A DNA stretch of 64,000 nucleotides from Tsukamurella paurometabola DSM 20162. GTDB taxonomy: Bacteria; Actinomycetota; Actinomycetes; Mycobacteriales; Mycobacteriaceae. Positions 44,775 through 52,981 of the stretch are shown one piece after another; positions within the stretch are counted from its first letter, which is position 1; the number at the start of each line of letters is the position of its first letter. The translations under genes were made by a program, and so were the position numbers. The notes beneath the pieces are model-generated. The model did not search any database and was not told where the DNA came from. It saw nothing but the letters and a program-made list of their open reading frames with translations. Where the stretch lies: positions 1 to 64,000 of the forward strand of contig NC_014158.1 in NCBI RefSeq assembly GCF_000092225.1. Direction: 5' to 3'.

Positions 44775-45920
44775 ATGATCGCCTCCGTGCCAGGCGAAGG
44801 AACCTCCCGAGTGCGTACCGCGGTCGCTGCGACCGTCGGTGCGGCGTGGGCGGTATCCGGGACCGCACTCATCGCCGTGCTCATTGCGATCGCAGCCGGC
44901 GGTGCCACCTACGCACTCACCGCACCGTCACCGGCGCCCGCTGCCGCGCCGGCTACCACCACGGGGACGAGCAACGACGAGAACGTCCGGGTGGCGCTCA
45001 AGGCGGCCGATGATTCGCGCACCATCTTCGGGCTGCTGTCCAACGCGGTCACCTCGTCGTCGTCCGGTCTGTCGGCCGCGATGTCCGGGGTTCCACAGAT
45101 CTTCGACAGCGTCGACACGGCCCGGGCGGGCGCCGAGCAGGTGGCCGCGGGGCTGGAGGAAACGGCCACCACCCAGAATGCACTCAATGAGGTCTCGCAA
45201 TCGGCCGGCGCCTGGGCGAACACCCTCGACCAAGTCGAGGGCATCTCGGGACTGTCGGTCGCGGTGCGCTCCAGCTCAGTCCAACTGCGCAAACAACTGA
45301 TCGACAATCCGACTCCCGGGTCCGAAGACACGGTGGCGCAGCTCGATCAGGTGCTCGCGGCCACCGATGGCTTGAAGACCTTGGAATCCGTCGACCAGCT
45401 CAAGGGATCGCTACGCTCGCTGACGTCGCTCTCGGACCGGTCCGCGACGGCACTGGAATCGGCGCGCAGCTCGGCGCGGCAGCTCCGCGACGGCCTCACC
45501 ACCATCTCGCGAGCCCGGCCGAACGCCGAATCGGCGGTGGGCAACCTGTCCACCGGTATGAAGCAGCTCGGCATCGCGCTCAAATCCATCGACGATCAGC
45601 TCGCGCTCATCCAGACCCGGCTTCGCGACGAGACGCGCGATCAGGTGGAGCCGGTGGCCGCAGCGGCACCGGCGATGGACGGTTCCGCGCGTATCGGCTG
45701 GGCGCTGTTCGCCGCCGGTATCGCGGGTGTTCTCGCCTATCTCCTCGCGCTGGTCGTCCATCAGCGGGTGCGCCGGGTTCCGGCCGCCCAGTCCCCGGCG
45801 CCGTTGGCCGACCTGGCCCGCGCCATCAGCGAGATCCCCACGCCCTCACACGGATTCCCGCGGCCGGACACCCACAACACCGATCCGTGGTTGCCGGTGC
45901 AGTTCGCCCGCGAGAAGTAG
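44775..45920 (+). CDS. Membrane protein with extracytoplasmic helical domain
   Basis: 381 residues from ATG 44775; the frame is open further upstream but the region is A/T-rich and lacks a ribosome site. An N-terminal helix (about 15-42, VGAAWAVSGTALIAVLIAIAAGG), a long Ser/Thr/Ala-rich helical region (about 60-310) with heptad-like Leu/Val spacing (LRSLTSLSDRSATALES, LRDGLTTISRARPN), a second membrane helix (about 315-340) and a cytoplasmic tail. It resembles coiled-coil envelope-spanning or chemosensor-like scaffolds; no family was recognised. Convergent with the BVMO gene, 28 bp apart. Confidence 0.65.
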   Translation: MIASVPGEGTSRVRTAVAATVGAAWAVSGTALIAVLIAIAAGGATYALTAPSPAPAAAPATTTGTSNDENVRVALKAADDSRTIFGLLSNAVTSSSSGLSAAMSGVPQIFDSVDTARAGAEQVAAGLEETATTQNALNEVSQSAGAWANTLDQVEGISGLSVAVRSSSVQLRKQLIDNPTPGSEDTVAQLDQVLAATDGLKTLESVDQLKGSLRSLTSLSDRSATALESARSSARQLRDGLTTISRARPNAESAVGNLSTGMKQLGIALKSIDDQLALIQTRLRDETRDQVEPVAAAAPAMDGSARIGWALFAAGIAGVLAYLLALVVHQRVRRVPAAQSPAPLADLARAISEIPTPSHGFPRPDTHNTDPWLPVQFAREK

Positions 45921-45948
45921 CACTGCGCGCGGCGTGTACGGGGACCGA

Positions 45949-47412
45949 TCAGCGCCTCGGCGCGGTCACCACGAAGTCCCGATCGTCCGGTGCGGACAAC
46001 ATGTCCACCATGGTCTTCCGGTCGAACGGCCACAGATCGATGGTGCCGCCATCGGTGAAGTACCACGAGTTACAGCCGGTGTTCCACACCGTCGGGCCCA
46101 TCGCTGCGGCCACCTTCTCGGTGAACGCCGCGGTCGCTTCCTCGGTGACCTCGACGGCCGTCAGTTCGCCGCGCCGGAACCGCTCGAGCCACTGCGCGAT
46201 GTACCGCGCGGTGAGTTCGGCGGAGAATTGCAGCGAGATTGAGCCGGTGGGGGAGTTCGGGCCCAGCACCGTGAACAGATTGGGGAAGCCCGGGATCGCG
46301 GTCATCCGGTAGGCACGGGGCCCGTCGGCCCAGGCATCGTCGAGCTTGATGCCCTCCCGGCCGGTCACCTGCATCGGGCGCATGTAGTCGTGCGCGCGGA
46401 AACCCGTGGCCAGCACGAGTACATCGGCCTCGTGCAGCGTGCCATCCGCGGTGCGCAGGCCTTCGGCGGTGATCTCCGCGATGTCGTCGGTGACCAGCTC
46501 CACGGTGTCGCTCTGCAGTGCGCGGTAGTAACTGCCGGAGACCACCTGCCGCTTGCACAGCGGTTCGTAGTCCGGGGTCAGTCGGGTGCGCAATTGCTTA
46601 TCGCGCACCTGCAGACGCAGCGATGCGCGAGCGTAGGCCTGGACCGCCCGTCGCCGCCACGAGGGTGTGGTCACGATGTCGGCGAGGATGCCCGAGCCCC
46701 ACAGCAACCCTCGATGCACCGAGTCCAGCAGCCCGGGGACCCGCTCGAACAGGGTCGTGACGGCGCTGAACTGGGGTATGCGCATGGGTGCCCACAGCAC
46801 CCACTGCGGCGAGCGGACGAAGTGTGTCACCGACCGCGCGCCGGAGTGCAGGGCGGAAACCACCTGCACCCCGGTGGAGCCCGTGCCGATCACGGCGATC
46901 CGCTTACCGTCGGTCACCAGGGCGTCGTCCCAGCGAGCGGTGTGCACCACGGGGCCGTCGAACTTTGCCAGACCGGGGAGGTCGGGTATCGCGGGGTTCT
47001 GCAGCACTCCGGTCGCGCACACCACGAAGTCCGCCACCAGTGTCTCGCCAGTGTTCAGTGTGAGCGTCCAGGTGTGCGAGGCGTCGTCGAATTCGGCTGC
47101 GAGGACTTCTGTGTCGCAGCGGATCCGGTCCGCCAGACCGAGCTCGTCCACCACGTCGCGGTGGTATCGCTGGATGTCGGGGCCGGTGGCCCAGATCCGC
47201 TCCCAATCCGGTTTCGGTGCAAACGCGAATTGGTAGATCTGCGAGGGGACGTCGCAGGTGAGACCCGGGTAGTGGTTCCAGTACCAGACGCCGCCCACAT
47301 CGGCGCCTTTCTCCAGCACCACCCAGTCGGTGAATCCCTGCTGTTGCAGTACGTACGCGGTCGATATGCCGGCGACGCCGGCCCCGATGATCACCACGCG
47401 GGGTTCGGTCAT
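45949..47412 (-). CDS. Flavin-dependent Baeyer-Villiger-type monooxygenase
   Basis: 487 residues. FAD-binding GAGVAGIS near the N-terminus, the NADPH-binding GTGSTGVQ, and the fingerprint FDGPVVHTARW, which fits FxGxxxHxxxW of type I Baeyer-Villiger monooxygenases. They insert oxygen next to a ketone or oxidise heteroatoms. The gene is the last of the SDR-patatin-BVMO operon (4-base overlap, ATGA). The combination alcohol dehydrogenase, monooxygenase and esterase is a known route from alcohol to ketone to ester to acid. Confidence 0.92.
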   Translation of the reverse strand: MTEPRVVIIGAGVAGISTAYVLQQQGFTDWVVLEKGADVGGVWYWNHYPGLTCDVPSQIYQFAFAPKPDWERIWATGPDIQRYHRDVVDELGLADRIRCDTEVLAAEFDDASHTWTLTLNTGETLVADFVVCATGVLQNPAIPDLPGLAKFDGPVVHTARWDDALVTDGKRIAVIGTGSTGVQVVSALHSGARSVTHFVRSPQWVLWAPMRIPQFSAVTTLFERVPGLLDSVHRGLLWGSGILADIVTTPSWRRRAVQAYARASLRLQVRDKQLRTRLTPDYEPLCKRQVVSGSYYRALQSDTVELVTDDIAEITAEGLRTADGTLHEADVLVLATGFRAHDYMRPMQVTGREGIKLDDAWADGPRAYRMTAIPGFPNLFTVLGPNSPTGSISLQFSAELTARYIAQWLERFRRGELTAVEVTEEATAAFTEKVAAAMGPTVWNTGCNSWYFTDGGTIDLWPFDRKTMVDMLSAPDDRDFVVTAPRR

Positions 47413-48338
47413 CGCGGCACCGCCTCCCCGGATAGGGCCCGGCGTACCGTCTGCGGTGCGGTCCGCTGCGCCGCGGCGAAGGCCGCGGCCCGCTTGCCAC
47501 GGGCCATGAAGTTCGCGCCGAGCCCGGCGAGATCGGCAGCGTCGGGCGCGATCACAGTAACCTTCTGTCCCCGGGCCCGTGCCACGGCCACCTCACGCCA
47601 GAACACCGAAGACATCGGCCGGCGCAGCAGTGCCTGCTCCATCAGGCCGCCGATACCCGGACCGCGGACGCCCGGAGCCGAGGCCATGGAGACGATCGCG
47701 TAGATCTCGTCCGCATCGTCGGGAGCGATCAGATCGAGCGAGGCCGTCGAGGCCGCGCCGCCGTCGACGAAGGTGCGCCCGCTGATCGTGACGGGTGGCA
47801 TCCAGGCCGGAATGGCCCACGAGGCGCGCAGTGCCTCGCCCGCCGTGGCCGACGGTGCGCCCGCCGCGCCGAAGGCCACCCGCTCACCGGTGGCGGGTTC
47901 GTAGGCCACGAGCCGCGCGCGCTCGGGTACCGGGGCACTTACGCCCAGAACGGAATCCGCGAGTTCCTGCAGCCAGCGTGCGTCACCGCGTCCGCGTGGT
48001 GCCACACCGGTCAGCGGAGCGTGCCCGCCGGTGCGGCTCCACAGGGTGGAGGGCTGCGACGGCAGTGAGATCGGGATCCGGGGCAACGAACCGGGTGTCG
48101 CCGCCAGATGCCGGGTGAGCACGGGATCGGCACTGCGCTCCTCTTGCATCGAGACCAGCTCGTGCGGCGAATACCCGCCGGAGAGCAGGGTTACGATCTC
48201 GGCGCCGGCCGAGGTGCCCTGGAGCACAGCGGCCTCGCGAGGGTCCCAGTCCAGCTGATCGGCGAGCGCCGCGAGCGCGGCCATGGTCCAGGCGCCGCCG
48301 ATGGTGCCGCCGCAGCCGATGACGAGTGCGCGGCTCAC
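47409..48338 (-). CDS. Patatin-like phospholipase/esterase
   Basis: 309 residues, with the patatin Ser-Asp dyad: Ser43 in LQGTSAGAE and Asp192 in FVDGGAAS. The N-terminal MSRALVIGCGGTIGGAWTMAAL supplies the oxyanion Gly-rich loop. It probably hydrolyses esters or phospholipids. GTG 48338 overlaps the SDR stop by 4 bases (GTGA), so it is translationally coupled; the long frame further upstream is antisense shadow. In this operon it would be well placed to cleave the ester made by the monooxygenase. Confidence 0.88.
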   Translation of the reverse strand: MSRALVIGCGGTIGGAWTMAALAALADQLDWDPREAAVLQGTSAGAEIVTLLSGGYSPHELVSMQEERSADPVLTRHLAATPGSLPRIPISLPSQPSTLWSRTGGHAPLTGVAPRGRGDARWLQELADSVLGVSAPVPERARLVAYEPATGERVAFGAAGAPSATAGEALRASWAIPAWMPPVTISGRTFVDGGAASTASLDLIAPDDADEIYAIVSMASAPGVRGPGIGGLMEQALLRRPMSSVFWREVAVARARGQKVTVIAPDAADLAGLGANFMARGKRAAAFAAAQRTAPQTVRRALSGEAVPR

Positions 48339-49228
48339 TGGGCGACGCCCTCGGCGTGCGCGCTGGCGTGCCGGTCGAGCCGGTCGGTGTACGCCCGGCG
48401 GGCGTCCGCGTCGAGGTCGAGGCCGCGCCGATCGCCGGCGAGGCGCCGCGCGAGTCGTTCCACCGGCTCGGGCACGAAGGCATCCACCAGGCTCCAGCCG
48501 GGGGCGACCCATTTCGGCACCGATGTCCGGGCGGCCCGGGTGCGCATCGTGTCGACCACGGCGGCGGCGACGTCCTCCGGATCGACGGTGGGGAGTGCGC
48601 CGCCGAGCTCGGCGCCCGATGAGAGCTCGGTGCGGACGGCGGCGGGCAGGATCGCGCACACTGCGACGCCGGTGCCGTCGTACTCGCGGCGTGCGCCGAG
48701 GGAGGCGCCGAGTGCGGCGAACTTGCTCGCGTTGTAGGTGACCATTCCGGGGAGCGGGATCATGCCCGCCATCGACGCGACGTTCACCACGTGTCCGTGT
48801 CCGCGGTGCACCATCGCCGGGATCGTCGCGCGCATGCCGTTGAGCATGCCGCGCACGTTCACGTCCAGGATCAGATCGGTGGTGGCCTCGGCCTCGGATT
48901 CGAAGTGGCCGAGAGGCATCACACCGGCGTTGTTGACGAGCACGTCCACCGGTCCCGCTGCGGCGGTGACCTCGGTGAGGAGGGTGTCCCACGAGGCCCG
49001 GTCGGTCACGTCGAGGTACCCGGCGCGGGCGCCGGGGATCGTCTGAGCGGTCGTGTGCGCCACGTCCGGGTCGATATCGCCGATCCAGACCCGTGCGCCC
49101 TGCTGCGCGAACAGCCGGGCCGTCGCCGCTCCGATGCCGCGCGCACCACCTGTGACGACGACCACCGCCCCGTTCAGGTCGGGGCGGCGCCTGCCGCCGA
49201 TCGGGAGTAGCCGGTCGAGAAGCGTCAT
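48335..49228 (-). CDS. Short-chain dehydrogenase/reductase
   Basis: 297 residues. The cofactor site VVVTGGARGIGAATA, the VLVNNAG strand, and the catalytic YNASK (Tyr-x-x-x-Lys) show an intact classical SDR; a serine lies upstream in VNVASMAG. The C-terminal extension of about 60 residues is unusual for a 250-residue classical form. ATG 49228 is chosen because the longer frame runs into the control region. It heads the SDR-patatin-BVMO operon, divergent from a tetR gene with a palindromic operator between them. Confidence 0.9.
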   Translation of the reverse strand: MTLLDRLLPIGGRRRPDLNGAVVVVTGGARGIGAATARLFAQQGARVWIGDIDPDVAHTTAQTIPGARAGYLDVTDRASWDTLLTEVTAAAGPVDVLVNNAGVMPLGHFESEAEATTDLILDVNVRGMLNGMRATIPAMVHRGHGHVVNVASMAGMIPLPGMVTYNASKFAALGASLGARREYDGTGVAVCAILPAAVRTELSSGAELGGALPTVDPEDVAAAVVDTMRTRAARTSVPKWVAPGWSLVDAFVPEPVERLARRLAGDRRGLDLDADARRAYTDRLDRHASAHAEGVAQ

Positions 49229-49271
49229 CGAATGTCCTTCCGTCGGGTCCGCGAGGACCAAGTGAAACTCA

Positions 49272-49287
49272 CGGTATCTGAATACCG
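49272..49287. promoter_or_regulatory. TetR operator candidate between SDR operon and tetR
   Basis: CGGTAT (49272-49277) and ATACCG (49282-49287) form a perfect 6-bp inverted repeat with a 4-bp spacer. The right half (TGAATACC) recurs at 49296-49303, 16 bp on, forming a second partial site. The gap separates the divergent SDR (49228) and tetR (49326) starts by 97 bp, an ideal place for autoregulation and operon repression. Confidence 0.6.
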
Positions 49288-49325
49288 ATAGTTTTTGAAT
49301 ACCCGGTACCGCTATCCTTCTCTCC

Positions 49326-49955
49326 ATGGCGAGGCTGACGCGGGCGGAACAACGCGCCCAGACGCGTGCCGACCTGTTGATCGCGGCGCGCGAGCGTTTC
49401 CTGGCCGTGGGGTACGCGGCCGCGAGCCTCGACGACATCGCCGACCGGGCCGGCTACTCCAAGGGCGCGGTGTATTCGAACTTCGTCGACAAGCCGAATC
49501 TGTGCCGCGAGGTCCTGCATGCGCTGCATGCCGACAAGATGGCGGAGATGGCCGCGCTCATCACCGGACCCGGCGAACTGCAAGACCGGATCGACGGCCT
49601 GGCCGAGTGGGTCGAGCGCACCGTGGGCGACGTCGGCTGGACCATGCTCGAGCTCGAGTTCGTCATCGTCTCCCGCACCGATCCGAAGCTGCGCGAGATG
49701 GTGGTGGAACTGCGGACCGCGGCGCACTGCACCGTCGTCGACATGCTGCGCGGGCTCCTCGGTGTCGACGGTGACGATGCCGACGTGGCCGCCGCCGAGG
49801 CGGAGCTGTACGAACTCGAATCCACCGCCGACTTGCTGCTCAGCGCCGGTATCGGCCTCGGCATCCAGCGTGCTGTCGACCCCACGATCTCGGCGGAGCC
49901 GGTGATCGACACCATGCGCAGCACGCTCACGCTGCTCGCCGTCGGCGCCCGCTGA
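49326..49955 (+). CDS. TetR-family regulator of the SDR/patatin/BVMO operon
   Basis: 209 residues. N-terminal HTH (about 10-56: ADLLIAARERFLAVGYAAASLDDIADRAGYSKGAVYSNF) and a helical C-terminal domain with a conserved Glu-rich start. It is divergently transcribed from the SDR-patatin-BVMO operon with a palindrome between them, so local regulation is strongly suggested. The ligand is probably the operon substrate or a product. Confidence 0.92.
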   Translation: MARLTRAEQRAQTRADLLIAARERFLAVGYAAASLDDIADRAGYSKGAVYSNFVDKPNLCREVLHALHADKMAEMAALITGPGELQDRIDGLAEWVERTVGDVGWTMLELEFVIVSRTDPKLREMVVELRTAAHCTVVDMLRGLLGVDGDDADVAAAEAELYELESTADLLLSAGIGLGIQRAVDPTISAEPVIDTMRSTLTLLAVGAR

Positions 49956-49961
49956 CCGCGG

Positions 49962-50105
49962 CTACAGCAGCAGGAGGTCTTCCCGCGCGACCGCGACGGC
50001 GCGGCCGTCATCGAGCTTCACCGACACCGCTTCCTCGTCCGTGCGGAGCACCGTCCCGTAGGACAGGGCCTCGTCGCGGAGTTGCACTCGATCGCCAGGG
50101 GTCAC
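49962..50105 (-). CDS. Small KOW/SH3-like protein (47 residues)
   Basis: A short gene too small for ordinary ORF calling. From GTG 50105 the product reads MTPGDRVQLRDEALSYGTVL and ends in a Leu-rich tail (REDLLLL). Alternating hydrophobic strands with a Gly-Asp-Arg-Val turn at the start look like a small beta-barrel of the KOW/Tudor-like kind. An AGAGG lies 8 nt upstream; an in-frame GTG at 50114 is an alternative. It ends six bases past the tetR stop, tail to tail. Function unknown. Confidence 0.55.
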   Translation of the reverse strand: MTPGDRVQLRDEALSYGTVLRTDEEAVSVKLDDGRAVAVAREDLLLL

Positions 50106-50269
50106 GGCGTTCACCTCTATCTGCTTCTGGAAGCAGCAAAGGTAGCCCGCCGAAGCAGTTCTTGAGGCCGGTTCATCGGATGTTCACCATCGTTGAATGG
50201 GACAGATTATTCAGATTTGTCCCAAAGCCGTGTATGGTCGCACGGACCGCCGAATCAGGAGGACTGTCC

Positions 50270-51568
50270 ATGACGGCCGTGACCACGCGCCTCGAGACCG
50301 CCGAGCAGTGGCCCGCACCCGCGGAGCCGCAGCAGGTGGGCATCGACCCGTTCTTCGACGCCCCCGAAGGATTCGCGGACGTCCCCGCGGGCACCGTGCT
50401 GCGGTACCGCGACGTCACCGTCGGCTTCCTCGGCCGGATCAAGCAGCGGGTGCGTGCCACCCAGCTGCTGTACCGCACCGTGAACATGCACGGTGACCCC
50501 GAGGTCACCACCACCACCGTGCTGCGCCCGCGCCGCGGCGCGAAGCCCGGCGCCCCGCTGGTGTCCTACCAGTGCGCGATCGATTCGCTGCACCCCAAGA
50601 CCTTCCCGTCGTACGTGCTCCAGCACGGCGTGCGCACCGAGGACGCCTCGTTCCCGCAGATCGAGTACCTCTTCATCGCGGCCGCCGTCGCCAAGGGCTG
50701 GACGGTCTCGGTCCCCGACCACGGTGGCCAGACCGGCCGCTGGGGCATTCCTCGCGAACCCGGCCACATGGTGCTCGACGGTCTGCGTGCCTGCCTCGCG
50801 CATGCGCCCTTCGATCTGGCACCCGACACCCGGATCGGTGTCTGGGGCTACTCCGGCGGAGGCCTCGCCACCGTCTGGGCCGCGGAGACGGCACCGTCGT
50901 ACGCGCCCGAACTGAACCTGATCGCCGGCGCCGTGGGCGCTCCCGTCTCCGATCCCGGCAATGTCTTCGTCTACCTCAACAACACCCTGTTCACCGGCCT
51001 CCCCACGCTCGTGATCGCCGCGCTGGCCCGGGAGTATCCGACGCTGCGCGAGGTGCTGGCCGAGCACGTGGACGACAAGGGCCGCAAGCTGTTCTACGAG
51101 GACGCCCTCGAATGGTCGCCCGAGCGGGCCATCCGGAAGATGGCGCACAAGGACTTCGGCTACTACTGCGACCTCCCGTTCGAGGAGATCGCCCGGCTGC
51201 CCAAGCTGCTCGAGATCTTCGACGACATCCGCCCCGGCCAGTCGGCGCCCGCGGTACCGATGCTGGTGGTGCAGTCCACCAAGGATCAGATATCGCCCGC
51301 CGACGATGCCACCGCGCACGTGCAGCGGTACGCGGCCGGCGGCACTCACGTCGAATACCGCACCGACCAATGGAGCGACCACTTCTCGATGCACTTCATG
51401 TCGGCGCCGATGCTGCTCGGCTGGCTGACGGACCGGCTCGACGGTAAGCCGGTCGGCGCCGCCGGGCATCGGCACAGCCGCTCGATCATGGCCTCGCCGA
51501 GGCAGATCGGCCGCACCCTGCGGCTGGTGGGCACCGCGGCGCGGGTCGCCGCCGGCGGCCGCTTCTGA
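50270..51568 (+). CDS. Secretory-lipase-family (LIP) esterase/lipase
   Basis: 432 residues in the alpha/beta-hydrolase fold. The nucleophile motif GYSGGG (GxSxG) lies near residue 205, the Asp of VVQSTKDQISPADD and the His of SDHFSMH complete a plausible triad. The family is mostly secreted in fungi and mycobacteria, but no signal peptide is evident here, so this one may be cytosolic or use another route. ATG 50270 is preceded by CAGGAGG. The last 40 residues are basic (RSIMASPRQIGRTLRL). Single-gene transcript likely. Confidence 0.85.
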   Translation: MTAVTTRLETAEQWPAPAEPQQVGIDPFFDAPEGFADVPAGTVLRYRDVTVGFLGRIKQRVRATQLLYRTVNMHGDPEVTTTTVLRPRRGAKPGAPLVSYQCAIDSLHPKTFPSYVLQHGVRTEDASFPQIEYLFIAAAVAKGWTVSVPDHGGQTGRWGIPREPGHMVLDGLRACLAHAPFDLAPDTRIGVWGYSGGGLATVWAAETAPSYAPELNLIAGAVGAPVSDPGNVFVYLNNTLFTGLPTLVIAALAREYPTLREVLAEHVDDKGRKLFYEDALEWSPERAIRKMAHKDFGYYCDLPFEEIARLPKLLEIFDDIRPGQSAPAVPMLVVQSTKDQISPADDATAHVQRYAAGGTHVEYRTDQWSDHFSMHFMSAPMLLGWLTDRLDGKPVGAAGHRHSRSIMASPRQIGRTLRLVGTAARVAAGGRF

Positions 51569-51607
51569 TTTGCAGCTTCGCAATGATCGGCCGGTAGTCT
51601 TGCGGCC

Positions 51608-52165
51608 GTGTCGAAGGTCAAGATAGCGATCTGGAGCACGGCCGTGCTCGTGGTCGTGTTCCTGGGTGCCGTCGCCGCGGTCGGCTACCCCGTCTTCGGC
51701 CAGGCGAAGCAGGATCCGCTGGAGCGGGTCGATGCCGTGGTCGTGCTCGGCGGTGAGCACGACGGCCGCGAGCAGTACGGGCTGCAGCTGGCCAAGGAGG
51801 GCTACGCCCCGACCCTCGTACTCTCCAACCCCTACGAGCCGGACGACCACGTGATGGCCCCGCTGTGCGACCGGCGGGTCGACGGCATCGAGGTGCTCTG
51901 CGAGGTGCCCGACCCGTCCACCACCCGCGGCGAGGCCCTGTTCACCGAACGGCTGGCGCGAGAGCGCGGGTGGAAGAAGGTGATCGTGGTCAGCTGGCGC
52001 TACCACCTGCCGCGGTCGCGGTACATCTTCGGCAACTGCTTCGCGGGCGAGACGGTGATGCGCGCCGTCCCCCGCGAGTACGCCTTCGGCCCCGCCGACT
52101 GGGAGCTGATTTACCTCTACCAGAGCTTCGCCATGGCGAAGGCGATGGTCCAGGGCGGCTGCTAA
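51608..52165 (+). CDS. YdcF/ElyC/SanA-type (DUF218) protein
   Basis: 185 residues: one N-terminal anchor helix (about 8-28) and a DUF218 domain with DAVVVLGGEHDGREQYGLQLA, the PSTTRGEA loop, and VIVVSWRYHLPRSRYIF. Members affect envelope integrity or lipid-carrier metabolism; the reaction is not established. GTG 51608. The stop TAA at 52163-52165 overlaps the stop of the convergent CrcB-like gene by three bases. Confidence 0.85.
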   Translation: MSKVKIAIWSTAVLVVVFLGAVAAVGYPVFGQAKQDPLERVDAVVVLGGEHDGREQYGLQLAKEGYAPTLVLSNPYEPDDHVMAPLCDRRVDGIEVLCEVPDPSTTRGEALFTERLARERGWKKVIVVSWRYHLPRSRYIFGNCFAGETVMRAVPREYAFGPADWELIYLYQSFAMAKAMVQGGC

Positions 52166-52539
52166 CCGACCTTGGGCAGCTTCACGGAGGCGAGTCCGAG
52201 CAGATCGGATGCCAGATAGCCGAGCATGGCCGCGGCCACCGACATGCCGACGATGATCGCGACCGCCAGGACGGCCCGCACGGGGCGCTCGGCCCGCACC
52301 AGGCACCACGCCAGCGCGGCGAAGGACACCGCTGTTCCGCACAGTCCGATGAGGAAGGCGCCCGCCGGCGACCCGTGCGCGATCGCCCCGGCGCGGGCGA
52401 TCGCCCCGAGTACCAGGGACGCCGCGGCGGTCACCAGCAGCAATGCGGTGGCGCGATTCTCCGGCGCGAGCCGCGCGGTCCGGTAGCCGATCGCAGCACC
52501 GAAGGCGCCGCCGAGCGCGGCGAGGAGGGGATTGATCAT
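52162..52539 (-). CDS. CrcB/Fluc-like small membrane protein (second of pair)
   Basis: 125 residues with four predicted helices. The N-terminus INPLLAALGGAFGAAIGYRTARL parallels the GGxxGAxxRY start of fluoride channels, and FLIGLCGTAVSFAALAW parallels the GFxGGxTTFSTF helix break, but the Thr-Thr-Phe-Ser core and the pore Asn are missing. It overlaps its partner by 4 bases (ATGA). CrcB proteins of actinobacteria often come as such pairs. Fluoride export is therefore doubtful here. Confidence 0.65.
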   Translation of the reverse strand: MINPLLAALGGAFGAAIGYRTARLAPENRATALLLVTAAASLVLGAIARAGAIAHGSPAGAFLIGLCGTAVSFAALAWCLVRAERPVRAVLAVAIIVGMSVAAAMLGYLASDLLGLASVKLPKVG

Positions 52540-52976
52540 GCGGGCGTCTCCCCGGGCTCCGAGTGCTGGGCCGCGCCGCGACGGGTCACCAGGGAAGCCG
52601 CGAAGTATCCACCCGTCCCGGCGACCAGTGCGACGAGCGGAGTGCCGATGAGAAACACCGCGCTGGCGGTACCCGAACGCACCGTGAGGCCCACCGCCGC
52701 ATACGTGGCCAGCGGAGTGATTCCCCCCGCGGTGCCGATGAGCAGGGCTCGGACGGTGCGGGGGAGGAGATCGCCCACGCCGCCCAGGAGTGCACCCATC
52801 AGCAGGCACCCCACGCCGGCCAGAACGATGGTCAACAGGGGCACGGCCGCGGCGCCCGCACCGGTGTCATCGCCATGCAGCTGAACGGAATAGGTGACGG
52901 CCGCTCCCACGGCGCCGCCGACGGCGACGGCGGTGAGCTCAGGGCGAGTGGGACCGGTGGAGTGCGTTGCCGACAT
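52536..52976 (-). CDS. CrcB/Fluc-like small membrane protein (first of pair)
   Basis: 146 residues, four predicted helices. Motifs: VAVGGAVGAAVTYSVQL (cf. GGxxGAxxRY), VPLLTIVLAGVGCLLMGALL (cf. the pore helix with a conserved Asn, here Ala/Gly), and IGTAGGITPLATYAAVGL (cf. GGxTTFSTF). The C-terminal tail is Arg/Glu-rich. The divergence from channel consensus makes a new substrate or a structural role possible. Located directly before the sugar-transferase gene on the same strand (5-bp gap), so possibly co-transcribed. Confidence 0.65.
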   Translation of the reverse strand: MSATHSTGPTRPELTAVAVGGAVGAAVTYSVQLHGDDTGAGAAAVPLLTIVLAGVGCLLMGALLGGVGDLLPRTVRALLIGTAGGITPLATYAAVGLTVRSGTASAVFLIGTPLVALVAGTGGYFAASLVTRRGAAQHSEPGETPA

Positions 52977-52981
52977 TCCGT

